In this document: positions 24,668-33,102 of the stretch, in pieces | How positions within the stretch are numbered: the stretch's first letter is position 1 | How the letters are laid out: each line of letters begins with the position of its first letter | NCBI GenBank assembly: GCA_035276085.1 | Contig: DATELY010000126.1 | Span: 1 to 64,000, forward strand | DNA from: DATELY01 sp035276085 | Lineage (GTDB): Bacteria; Pseudomonadota; Gammaproteobacteria; Steroidobacterales; Steroidobacteraceae | Length of the DNA stretch: 64,000 nt | Reading direction: 5' to 3' | Program-made: the position numbers and the translations under genes | The notes under the pieces: model-generated | The model's database searches: none | What the model was told of the DNA's origin: nothing | What the model saw: only the letters and a program-made list of their open reading frames with translations

Positions 24668-26626
24668 TCAGAATCTCCAGCGCGCCTGGGCGATGACGCT
24701 GCGGCGAATGCGCTCGCCGCCAGGCGCCGGATACTCGAGGTGATTCGCATCCAGCAGATTGAAGCCGGTGAGCGATACCTCCACTGCGCGCGACAGATGC
24801 CACTGAACCGAGGCACTCATGTCGTAGTAAGAGGACAGTCGTGGCTCGGGCAATGAATCCACATAGCGCAGCGTTGCATCGAGGGTCACGTCCGCACCGA
24901 GGTCCATCGAGGACGTCAGGACGGCCTGAGTCTTCGGATCGTTGCCGGCCTGTGCCAGACCAAGCAATTCGCTGGCACCGGAGCTGAATTCCAATTCCTT
25001 GTGCAGCCAACGGAAACCGGGGGCAAGGCGCCACCACGATGCGATCTGCCATTTCGCCCAGGCTTCGACGCCGTACGTATGGCCTTCCATGCGATTGCCC
25101 CAGTGCAGCGGCAGGAACACCGTGCTCGAAGCCGGCTCGATGGTGCGCAGATCGTCGTATACGTTGTAGAACACGGAGGTCGAGAACGACACGTTCATGG
25201 CCGGCTGCGCGCGAAAGCCGATCTCGAAGGCGTCGACCTGCTCGGCATCGAAGTCGCGGTTGCCAGTGAGGAACACGGTCGGGCCCAGCTTCTCGACGAC
25301 GTCGCGGTCGAACGGTGTGGCCGCGCGAATCGCGCGTGAGGCCGATGCCCAGGCGAGCGCTCGCGCGGAAATCTGCCAGGCCAGGCGGGCGTCCGGCAGC
25401 GCTTCCCACTGCGAGAACGGATCGTTCTCGAGCTTGAGGCCCAGAGTGAGGCGCACCGCATCGGTGAGCTCGATCGTGTCCTGCAGAAATGCATTCGCGA
25501 GGCGCAACGTGCGGTCGGAAGGCTCGAACAACAGCCCGGCGCCATTCGTGATGTCGTAGCGGTGCAGCCGGCCGCCGACGCCATAGACGAGCCGATGCCT
25601 GCGATCGAGCGTACGGCTCTGCTGCAGCTCCACGTCATAGGTTCGTAGCAGGAACGCGGCGCCATCCGCCGGCTCTGCACGCGCGGTTTGATCGAAATAG
25701 AACTGAATCTGAGTGTCGCTGGCATCGGTGCGATGCTGCCAACGTCCCAGCAGGTTGCCGCCCTGAACGCGCACGTCGTGCATCTCGCGCTGTCCTTCCC
25801 AGCCGCGGTAGAGATCCCCCTGCGCGGTGACGCTGTCGGCGGCGCCCGTCCAATCGAAACGCGCACCGCCTTGCACCTTCGACCAGTCGTCAGCGGCGCC
25901 CCCGCCACCCGCCAATTTCATCTCATCGCGCTGAAACGCCTTGCCATACACGCGGAAGGCCGCTTGCTCCGAGAGCGGTGCGCCGTAACGCGCACTCACG
26001 CTCTGCTCGCGGTCACCAAACCCCGCGCTCACGAGTGTGCCGTCGCTGAGGTACGCGGGCCGCGTGATGATGTTGATCACACCATGCATTGCATTCGCAC
26101 CCCACAACGTGGCGCCCGGACCGCTGATCACCTCGATGCGCTCGATGTCTTCCAGCAGCACGTCCTGCACGTCGAGATACACACCGGAATACAACGGCGA
26201 ATACACGCTGCGGCCGTCGATCAGAATGAGCAGCTTGTTGGAGAAGTTCTGCATCTCCTCCGCACCGGCCAGGCCCCGAGCGCCGGCGACATAGCGCGAG
26301 GAGCTGAACTGCGTAATCTGCAGGTTCGGCGCGAGGCGCAATGCCTCCGGGATGCTCGTGGCGCCCGAACGTGCGATCTCATCGTGGGTGATCACGTAGA
26401 TCGCGGCAGGCGCAGCGCTCAGGAGCTCTGCAGTCTTGGAAACGGACGTCACTTCCAGAGCGGAAAGCTCGCGCAACGAAAGCTCTGCAATGCTTTCGAC
26501 CGGCGTCATTGCGGCGTCAGCGGGTGGGCATACCGATAAAAGAGTGGCGGCGGTCAGCGTCGCATGGATGCACGCAGCAAGACGGCGAACGCGAACTGCC
26601 GTGAGCAGGGCGCCAGGCATGACCAT
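24668..26626 (-). CDS. TonB-dependent outer membrane receptor
   Basis: A 652-residue outer-membrane beta-barrel receptor: signal peptide about 1-38 (ending ADAA), plug domain about 60-165 (AAIYVITHDEIARSG, then LILIDGRSVYSPLYSGVYLD, RIEVISGPGATLWGANAMHGVINIIT), then a barrel ending in an aromatic residue (ARWRF), as required for BAM assembly. The start is ATG 26626 (a second ATG is at 26620); upstream codons lack a signal sequence. As first gene of the operon with YfiR and a hybrid kinase, it may act as ligand channel or sensor for that pathway. The ligand is unknown; the plug resembles the ButB/CirA-like group. Confidence 0.9.
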   Translation of the reverse strand: MVMPGALLTAVRVRRLAACIHATLTAATLLSVCPPADAAMTPVESIAELSLRELSALEVTSVSKTAELLSAAPAAIYVITHDEIARSGATSIPEALRLAPNLQITQFSSSRYVAGARGLAGAEEMQNFSNKLLILIDGRSVYSPLYSGVYLDVQDVLLEDIERIEVISGPGATLWGANAMHGVINIITRPAYLSDGTLVSAGFGDREQSVSARYGAPLSEQAAFRVYGKAFQRDEMKLAGGGGAADDWSKVQGGARFDWTGAADSVTAQGDLYRGWEGQREMHDVRVQGGNLLGRWQHRTDASDTQIQFYFDQTARAEPADGAAFLLRTYDVELQQSRTLDRRHRLVYGVGGRLHRYDITNGAGLLFEPSDRTLRLANAFLQDTIELTDAVRLTLGLKLENDPFSQWEALPDARLAWQISARALAWASASRAIRAATPFDRDVVEKLGPTVFLTGNRDFDAEQVDAFEIGFRAQPAMNVSFSTSVFYNVYDDLRTIEPASSTVFLPLHWGNRMEGHTYGVEAWAKWQIASWWRLAPGFRWLHKELEFSSGASELLGLAQAGNDPKTQAVLTSSMDLGADVTLDATLRYVDSLPEPRLSSYYDMSASVQWHLSRAVEVSLTGFNLLDANHLEYPAPGGERIRRSVIAQARWRF

Positions 26627-26772
26627 CACTTGAAAGGATCCCCCCCGAGCGCGTGGTGCTGCGACTACAGCACCGCTGGCGCACCCTACCTCAAACGGCG
26701 TGCAATCTGAATGGCTTCCGTTGCAGCGAATGCGGATCGGCGCGGGGCCGCAGCGAGCGCTCCAACGCCCTG

Positions 26773-27846
26773 CTAATCCGCCTTCTTCCGCTTCCGATTC
26801 GTGAAGCGCGCATTGCCCAAACCCGTGCCGATCGTCATCACGCCCCAGTGTTCCACATCCTGCATCCACGGCAGTTGGCTCAGTCCCTGCACGACGGCGT
26901 CGTTGTGCATGACGATCACGGTGTCGTGGTCACCGATCTTCGGAATCTCATCGCGCAGGATCTGCGGCAGATTGAAATTCTTGTGTTCCCAGTTGCCCGG
27001 CAGATTCTGGCCGCCGCGTTCGATCGAGCCGTCCGCGCGGATCACGCCGGGACAGCCGATACCGACGAACGGCGCCAGTGTGAGGCCGTCCTTCGCGGCG
27101 CGCCTGATCAAGTCCCGCAGAAGCTCGACGAGTTTCGCGACCGCATCGTCGCGCTTGGGCGCATCCTCACGGTGACGCCACAGCTCCAGGCGCCCGACAC
27201 TCGCTTCGGACCAATCCGGGTTCTTCTTGCCGTGGAGCTCAACAATGCCCGCACGGATGTTGCTGCCACCGATGTCCACGGCCAGGATGCTGTCGTGACC
27301 TGCAAGGATCCATGACGGCACCAGGTGGACACTGCCGATCAGGCCGGCGTGATCCGGGTCATGGCGAATGGGTTGCAGCTCGATATCGTGCCCGTCGGCT
27401 TTGAGCGCGACCGCCGTGCGGCCGATCGCCAGCTCGCCGATGCGGCTTTGACGCAGGCCACCGCCTACGACGATGCGCTGGGTGTCCTTCCACTCCTTCA
27501 GGCGCAGGAAGCGTCGAATCACCGCCGCAAACTCCTGCGCGAATTCCTCGATCGCGCTGTGAAGCATGCCGGCCGCTTCGGGATCGCCTTCCAGCAGCAC
27601 TTTGTCGAGCTGCTTCTTGCTCATGTCCTCACTGGGCGTTTCTCCCAGCGGGTCCTCTCCCATCGCGCTCATGCGCTCGCGCCAATCATCCAGGATGGCT
27701 TGAAACGCGCGCTTGCTGGCGCGATCGCCGATGAATCCTTCCGCCGTGCGCAGTTCCGCGTTATAGGCAGCCACGTGGACGGCGCTCAATTCTTCAGCTC
27801 CATGGGTCAACAGGACAGGAGCCGCTTCCGAGGTTTTGGCGACCAT
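26773..27846 (-). CDS. ROK-type sugar kinase-like protein with permuted motif order
   Basis: A 357-residue protein of the ASKHA/ROK superfamily. The usual order is reversed: an adenosine-type motif IVVGGG (125-130) comes first, and the phosphate-1 motif AVDIGGSN (189-196), GCPGVI (264-269), HNDA with candidate catalytic D316, and phosphate-2 TIGTGLGN (338-345) come after. The canonical order starts with DIGG and ends with the GGG motif, so this looks like a circular permutation. The CxCGxxGC zinc motif of most ROK kinases is missing. Substrate unknown, perhaps a hexose. Its first codons lie within a block duplicated at 30625. Monocistronic. Confidence 0.75.
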   Translation of the reverse strand: MVAKTSEAAPVLLTHGAEELSAVHVAAYNAELRTAEGFIGDRASKRAFQAILDDWRERMSAMGEDPLGETPSEDMSKKQLDKVLLEGDPEAAGMLHSAIEEFAQEFAAVIRRFLRLKEWKDTQRIVVGGGLRQSRIGELAIGRTAVALKADGHDIELQPIRHDPDHAGLIGSVHLVPSWILAGHDSILAVDIGGSNIRAGIVELHGKKNPDWSEASVGRLELWRHREDAPKRDDAVAKLVELLRDLIRRAAKDGLTLAPFVGIGCPGVIRADGSIERGGQNLPGNWEHKNFNLPQILRDEIPKIGDHDTVIVMHNDAVVQGLSQLPWMQDVEHWGVMTIGTGLGNARFTNRKRKKAD

Positions 27847-27963
27847 GGTGGTGATATCGGTGGAACCTCAGACTCAAACACGCGGCGCGACGATACGTTC
27901 CTTCGTTGACCTCGATTCCACAGCGCTACGTCCACCATCGCGACGCTTTGAAGGCCTCCCAGC
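27818..27963. repeat. Duplicated block R3, copy 1
   Basis: From GGAGCCGCTTCCGAGGTTTT (27818) to AAGGCCTCCCAGC (27963) this region matches 30625-30775. The first 85 bases are nearly identical; the middle differs, and the end (CATCGCGACGCTT(T)GAAGG) matches again. Copy 1 covers the 5' end and leader of the ROK-type gene. Confidence 0.8.
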
Positions 27964-27985
27964 TGATGGCCCATCGCTGTGCTGA

Positions 27986-30388
27986 CTACGCCTCCGGCGC
28001 ACTTCCCAAGGCTGAATCGGCGTGGCCGCCTTCTTTCGAGTCGTTGCGAAGCTCGAGCGTGAGCTCGGCCAGCGTGCTGGCGAGCAGGTTGCGATCAATC
28101 GGCTTGGTGAGGAAACGGTTCATGCCCGCTGCCAGACAGTTGGCTTCGGTGCCCATCATTGCGTCTGCAGTCAACGCCACGATGCGTACCGGTCGGCGTT
28201 CGTGACCGCGCGCTGATTCCAGGCGGCGGATCGCGCGTGCTGCCTCGTAGCCGTCGAGCTCAGGCATCTGGCAATCCATCAGCACGATGTCGTAGTTCCC
28301 GCTCTGCCACGCACGCACGGCAGAGGCGCCATCGCCGACGACATCCACCTGACAGCCGAGATTCTCCAGCAAGCGGCTGGCCACCTTTTGATTGATCAGA
28401 TTGTCTTCTGCCAGCAAGACCCTTGCACTGCGCGCCTGTGCGCCCTGAGCCGCTGCTGTCAGAACGCTACGCTGCCAGGGCGTGTGCGAATGCAGGCCCG
28501 TATCGGCCGTATTCTGTGTCGGCGGCGCGAACGTTGCCGTGAACCAGAAGGTCGAGCCCCTGCCGAGCATGCTCGTCACGCCGGTCTCGCCGTCCATGAG
28601 CTCGACCAGACGTCGCACGATCGACAGTCCCAGACCCGTACCGCCGTACTTGCGCGTGGTGGAACTGTCAGCCTGAGTGAACGGCGAGAACAAGGCATCG
28701 AGACGCTCCGTGGCAATCCCGATGCCCGTATCACGCACTTCACACCGTACCCGGGTGCCGTGCGCGCCGGTCTCGACCAGCTGGAGATTGAGAGCCACTT
28801 CGCCCCGCCTCGTGAACTTCACTGCGTTGCCGCCGAGATTGAGCAGCACCTGCCGCAAGCGGCCGGCGTCGCCGTTTACGAGCAGCGGCAAGCGCGGGTC
28901 GATGTGCGCGGTCAACGACAGCTCCTTCTCGTCCGCCTGAATGGCAAGCAGACGCCTGCAGTCTTCGAACACGTCGCGGATGTCCATGTTGAGGTGCTCG
29001 AGCTCGAGCTTGCCGGCCTCGACCTTGGAGAAGTCGAGAATGTCGTTGATGATTGCGAGCAATGCCTTGCTGCTGTCGCGAATAGTGCTGGCGTACTCGC
29101 GCTGCACAGCGCTCAGGGTCGTGTCGAGCATCAGTTCGGCCATCCCGATCACGCCGTTCAGCGGTGTGCGGATCTCGTGGCTCATGTTGGCGAGGAACTC
29201 GCTCTTGGCGCGACTGCCGGCTTCGGCGGCCGTCTTCGCCTTCTCCCGTTCGGCTTCCGCGAGCTTGCGCTGCGTGACATCGCGCACGAACGCTGCGAAC
29301 GACCGGCTGTGGCCGAGGTGTACCGCCGACAGCGTCATTTCGGCGGGGAACATGCTCCCGTCGCGCCTGTGGCCCATGACCTCGATGCACAGCGCACGAT
29401 GCGTGCTGGCGATTGCTTCGAGCTGACTGTGCAACGGTTCTTCCGCAGTGCTTACGAGCAACTGATCGAATGCCTTGCGGAGCACGTCGGCTCGCGACCA
29501 GCCGAACAGCTGTTCCGCATGTGCGTTGCAGCCGATGACGCGGCCATCGAGGGCAATTTCCAGGAACGCGTCCGAAGCAGTCTCTACGATCATCTGATAG
29601 CGCTGCTCGCTCGATTCGAGCTTTCCCGCCTGCGAGGCGAAGCGGCGATCGATCATCGCGGTGAGCAGTGCAAGTCCAAGGATCAACAGCGTGATGAGGG
29701 AGATGGCGAGAATGCTGAGATCCGAGATTGCGACGGCGTGTCGATAATCGACCGCGTGCTCGGGCATGGCGGTAAAGGAGACGGCGCTCATGCCCACGTA
29801 GTGCATCACGGGAATGGCGGAGCCCATCAGCACGGAGCTGGCGACCTTGCGCCAGTTCCAGGTCATTGTCGCGCGCAGCGTGAATGTCAGTCGGAGAGCA
29901 ACGTAGGCGATGGCAATCGCGAGCGCGATCGAGAGCGCAACGCGACCTGACGAGTAGTGATGCATTGCCGGCATGCGCATCGCGTACATGCCGATGTAGT
30001 GCATCGCTGCAATACCGCTGCCCATGAGAATGCTGCCGCTGACGAGGTGACGACTGCTCACGGATTCGCGGCTCACCACATATAGAGAGACCCATGAGGC
30101 GGCCGCCGCAGCGAGCAAAGACAGCAGGACAATGGGCCAGTGGTATTGCACAGCCACGGGCAGCTTGTACGCCAGCATGCCGATGTAGTGCATCGACCAG
30201 ATGCCGACCCCCATCGCGACTGCTCCGCCCGTGAGCCAGGCCAGACGCGCCTGTCCGCGGGAGAAGGTGACGCGGCCGCTCAGGTCGATCGCGACACCGG
30301 CTGCAACGATCGCCAAGACGATCGACAGGACCACGAGCGGAGCGTGATACACGCCTTGCAGAGTGACGAGCTCAAGGTTCATAGACAT
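27986..30388 (-). CDS. MHYT-domain hybrid sensor histidine kinase
   Basis: An 800-residue inner-membrane kinase. Residues 1-250 hold seven transmembrane helices with three MHYT motifs (SMHYIGMLA, AMHYIGMYA, VMHYVGMSA); such His/Met sites are proposed to bind copper and sense O2, CO or NO. Then PAS (about 260-380), HisKA (FLANMSHEIRTPLNGVIG), HATPase_c (GGTGLGLSIVRRLVELM) and a receiver (LAEDNLINQKVA, phospho-Asp in IVLMDCQMPELDG, Lys in FLTKPID). No HPt or DNA-binding regulator is adjacent, so signal output must go to an unlinked partner. A PilZ gene is divergent 405 bases away. Confidence 0.93.
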   Translation of the reverse strand: MSMNLELVTLQGVYHAPLVVLSIVLAIVAAGVAIDLSGRVTFSRGQARLAWLTGGAVAMGVGIWSMHYIGMLAYKLPVAVQYHWPIVLLSLLAAAAASWVSLYVVSRESVSSRHLVSGSILMGSGIAAMHYIGMYAMRMPAMHHYSSGRVALSIALAIAIAYVALRLTFTLRATMTWNWRKVASSVLMGSAIPVMHYVGMSAVSFTAMPEHAVDYRHAVAISDLSILAISLITLLILGLALLTAMIDRRFASQAGKLESSEQRYQMIVETASDAFLEIALDGRVIGCNAHAEQLFGWSRADVLRKAFDQLLVSTAEEPLHSQLEAIASTHRALCIEVMGHRRDGSMFPAEMTLSAVHLGHSRSFAAFVRDVTQRKLAEAEREKAKTAAEAGSRAKSEFLANMSHEIRTPLNGVIGMAELMLDTTLSAVQREYASTIRDSSKALLAIINDILDFSKVEAGKLELEHLNMDIRDVFEDCRRLLAIQADEKELSLTAHIDPRLPLLVNGDAGRLRQVLLNLGGNAVKFTRRGEVALNLQLVETGAHGTRVRCEVRDTGIGIATERLDALFSPFTQADSSTTRKYGGTGLGLSIVRRLVELMDGETGVTSMLGRGSTFWFTATFAPPTQNTADTGLHSHTPWQRSVLTAAAQGAQARSARVLLAEDNLINQKVASRLLENLGCQVDVVGDGASAVRAWQSGNYDIVLMDCQMPELDGYEAARAIRRLESARGHERRPVRIVALTADAMMGTEANCLAAGMNRFLTKPIDRNLLASTLAELTLELRNDSKEGGHADSALGSAPEA

Positions 30389-30624
30389 GATTGGGCGGCG
30401 CGGCTCGGGGGCTGGAAATAGCCCGCCAGAACTCGGCTGCGCCGGAAAGACCCCCGCGGTCGTTATGGGTGCCGGCGCAAGGATCGCGCTCGTCCTGTAC
30501 GCGCCAGATCCTCCGGTTGCTTACCTGACCGACAGGCGATCCCGGAATGCTGCGTAAGTGTGACCGGCTGCCCAGTATCGCGCGCCCGTGACGTGAGGAT
30601 CGAATCCGGCACGCGAGGTCACTC
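30389..30624. other. Upstream region of MHYT kinase, no gene seen
   Basis: About 236 bases of GC-rich sequence without a credible frame, tRNA or obvious hairpin. It presumably carries the promoter of the MHYT kinase and separates it from repeat R3 copy 2. Confidence 0.4.
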
Positions 30625-30775
30625 GGAGCCGCTTCCGAGGTTTTGGCGACCAGGGTGGTGATATCGGTGGGACCTCAGACTCGAACACGCGGCGGGACGA
30701 TACGGGTCGCCCGGTGCCGTAGATTGCACGTTGCGCACCCGAACGTCTACCATCGCGACGCTTGAAGGCCTCCCA
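30625..30775. repeat. Duplicated block R3, copy 2
   Basis: Same orientation as copy 1 at 27818-27963. It ends just before the ribosome site of the PilZ gene. Copy 2 keeps the equivalent of the ROK gene's first codons, but the ATG is changed (ACCAGGG instead of ACCATGG on the plus strand), so it is a non-coding relic of the ROK 5' end. Confidence 0.8.
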
Positions 30776-30793
30776 GCATTCATGGAGGAAGCG

Positions 30794-31147
30794 ATGGCAT
30801 CACCAGTAGAAGGTGCGAACGAAGCATCCGGCATCGAGCGGCGCAGACAACCGCGAACGTCCATACAGCTACGCGCCACGGTTCTGCTACCCGACGATCA
30901 ACTCCTGATGGCCCACACCATCGACGTGTCGAACGGTGGAGCGTGCTTGTCCGTGCCTGCTCAATTGATTGCCGACGACGAAGTCCGGCTGGCGTTGCAG
31001 TTCGAAGCCGTCGGGATCAAACACAACCTGCTGTTGATTGCCCGCGTTTGTTACTGCTCGGCCCAGGGACCGGCCTTTCGGGCGGGTGTTCAATTCGTGC
31101 AGGTCGCGCAGGAAGACGCCGCGCTGTTGGGGACCTTGCTGGGCTGA
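30794..31147 (+). CDS. PilZ domain protein (c-di-GMP receptor)
   Basis: A 117-residue single PilZ domain with both c-di-GMP contact motifs intact: RRQPR (17-21, RxxxR) and DVSNGG (44-49, D/NxSxxG). It therefore probably binds c-di-GMP and acts as a small adaptor on an unknown target. The start is ATG 30794 with GGAGGAAG directly upstream; an upstream frame extension crosses the R3 repeat and is rejected. It neighbours an MHYT kinase and lies about 5 kb from a GGDEF-EAL protein, so the region is rich in c-di-GMP or two-component parts, although no shared operon exists. Confidence 0.9.
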   Translation: MASPVEGANEASGIERRRQPRTSIQLRATVLLPDDQLLMAHTIDVSNGGACLSVPAQLIADDEVRLALQFEAVGIKHNLLLIARVCYCSAQGPAFRAGVQFVQVAQEDAALLGTLLG

Positions 31148-31171
31148 GTGTGTGCTCGGTACTGTAAGTTG

Positions 31172-31265
31172 CGTCCCTTCCCCTGCGGCAGCGGGGGCCG
31201 CTCCTGCGCATCCATGCGCTCGCGGCATTCGTGCGTCCTGCACATCAGAAGGACAGGATGGGGGC
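31172..31265. repeat. Dispersed repeat R2, copy 2
   Basis: Second copy of the roughly 93-bp block found at 13981-14073, same orientation, differing at scattered positions and by one inserted base. It follows the PilZ gene and precedes an R1 unit. Confidence 0.8.
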
Positions 31266-31294
31266 TGCTCATCGAGCGCATCGCTCTCTCAAGC

Positions 31295-31333
31295 GCCCCC
31301 ACCCTAACCCTCCCCCGCTGCGCAAGGGAGGGA
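31295..31333. repeat. R1 palindromic repeat
   Basis: An R1 unit with its CCCCCACCCTAA leader and the palindrome CCCTCCCCCGC..AAGGGAGGG, slightly degenerate on the right arm. It separates PilZ and the TPR gene, which converge here. Confidence 0.75.
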
Positions 31334-31347
31334 AACGGAAACGTGGT

Positions 31348-33030
31348 TCAGTTGCGCCCCTCGCGGCTCCGACTCACGAAGCGGTTTGCTTCCTGCAACT
31401 CGGCCGTGCGCGTGCCATGTTCGCCAAGCTGCAGTAACGCTGCGTAGAACGATTGGGCTGTTGGCCGGTCGCCCAGTGCAACTGCTGCGCGCGCCGCGCC
31501 CAACACACTGTTGAAGCGATTGGGATACTGCCTGAGCGCTTCTTTGTACGCCGCAAGCGCGGGCGCCGCCCGACCCATGTCCAGCAGCAGATCGCCCAAC
31601 AGCTCGTTGGCAGGCAGCGTCGGTGCCGGCGTAACGGGTGGCTTCGGTGTCGTGGCTTCGAGCTGGGCTGCGGCGTGCATCTGCCTTGCGGCGGCGTCAC
31701 GGTCGCCGCGCGCGTACGTGAGCCAGGCGTCCAGTTCCTGATGCAGCACGCGGATGTTGCGCGCGAAGAGGTCTTCGCCGCTGTCGCGCGTGGCCGTTGC
31801 GAGCGCATCGAGCCGTGCGCTGGCCGTGGTGGCGGCTTCGATCTCGCCGAGATGGGCAGCTCCGAATCCGTGAGCAAATTGCGCCACGGCTTCGGGCCAC
31901 GCAAAGCGATCCCATTCGAGATAAGCCGGCTCGCGCGGCCGAATGCGCATCGCCTCCGTCCACGCATGGCGTTCGAGTGCATACCGCGCTTGCGTGGATG
32001 CCAGATGAAACGCGGTCTTGAATGTCGGCTCCAGGTGCGGTGTCGACTGCAGCCTCCGAATCTGTGCCGCGGCTGACGTATCCGCGCCTTGCTGCAGCTG
32101 GGCATACACCAGGTATTCGATGGCATGGGGAAACTCATCCCACACGAGCTCGCCACGCTCTCCCGCGGGATGAGCAAGGGCTGCATCGGCGGCGCGCAAG
32201 TTGCCTCGAATCACGGCATCCCAGTCGCCGAGACGCGTGTAGATGTGCGTCGGCATGTGCAGCGCATGCGGGTTGTCGGGCGCGATCTGTTCGTACTTGC
32301 GCGTGATCTCGAGCAGCTCGTGCTCACGACCCGGCACATCGTTGGCGTGTACGAGGTAGTGCATTGCTCCGGGATGCTCGGGATTGCGCTGGTACACGCG
32401 CAGCAGAATCCCGGCGGCGCGATCCGCATGCTCGCGACTCGCAGAATTGGCCGGTGTCGTCGCCAAGTGAGCCAGGGCATAGAAGACGGCGGCCTCCGAA
32501 TCTGCTGGGTATGTGCGATAGATCTTCTCTTGCGCCGCCTCCCACCGTGCGACGCGACGCCAGTAATCATTGACTTCCGGTTCGAGGAAGAACGCTTCCG
32601 CGGCCGCAATGTACAGCCGCTCCCGCTCGCTGGGCGGCGACAGCGTTTTTGCCTGCTGCACTTCGGCCCAGCCGCGACGCAGTGCAGCGGCAGTCGGACG
32701 TGTTGGCCACAGCGGCTGAAACAGGGTCATGGCGATGCCCCAATGAGCCATCGCGCAGCGCGGGTCGGTTCGCGCGACCTGCGCAAAGGCGGTGCGCGCC
32801 TGCGGATAGGTCATGTGATGCAAGAGCGCCAGCGCATGATTGAACTGCTGCTGCGCGGCCGTCGAGCAGGAGATGGGGAACTGCACGGCGCCGAGGGAAC
32901 CGTGCGCATGGGCTGCATGCGGGTCGAGCTCACCGGCATGCGCAGCCATGGTGCTGAGCACGATCGACAGTGTCGCGGCCGCGAGCCCGACAGGTGCACG
33001 AGCCGCTCTGGCGTTGGAGTGCGTGTCCAT
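31348..33030 (-). CDS. Secreted TPR-repeat protein
   Basis: A 560-residue protein with a signal peptide (about 1-32, ending MAAHAG), a His-rich mature N-terminus (LDPHAAHAHG) and tetratricopeptide-like helical repeats throughout, for example FNHALALLHHMTYPQARTAF, AVFYALAHLATTP and ALAAYKEALRQYP. It probably acts in the periplasm as a scaffold. Proteins of this layout are common in proteobacteria and lack an assigned function; the His cluster might bind metal, which is speculation. It is convergent with PilZ and in tandem with the PLD-like gene 72 bases upstream, which may share its promoter. Confidence 0.82.
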   Translation of the reverse strand: MDTHSNARAARAPVGLAAATLSIVLSTMAAHAGELDPHAAHAHGSLGAVQFPISCSTAAQQQFNHALALLHHMTYPQARTAFAQVARTDPRCAMAHWGIAMTLFQPLWPTRPTAAALRRGWAEVQQAKTLSPPSERERLYIAAAEAFFLEPEVNDYWRRVARWEAAQEKIYRTYPADSEAAVFYALAHLATTPANSASREHADRAAGILLRVYQRNPEHPGAMHYLVHANDVPGREHELLEITRKYEQIAPDNPHALHMPTHIYTRLGDWDAVIRGNLRAADAALAHPAGERGELVWDEFPHAIEYLVYAQLQQGADTSAAAQIRRLQSTPHLEPTFKTAFHLASTQARYALERHAWTEAMRIRPREPAYLEWDRFAWPEAVAQFAHGFGAAHLGEIEAATTASARLDALATATRDSGEDLFARNIRVLHQELDAWLTYARGDRDAAARQMHAAAQLEATTPKPPVTPAPTLPANELLGDLLLDMGRAAPALAAYKEALRQYPNRFNSVLGAARAAVALGDRPTAQSFYAALLQLGEHGTRTAELQEANRFVSRSREGRN

Positions 33031-33102
33031 GACGTGATCCTGCCCTCATGACGCGTTCGAGCCAGCGTCCAAAAGGTCAAGCACGATAGCCGCAGGTGCG
33101 GG

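Noticed and set aside
24024..25409. A 461-residue frame covering YfiR and part of the TonB receptor
   Set aside because: Only the last 213 residues resemble YfiR; the rest is an out-of-frame reading of the receptor gene.
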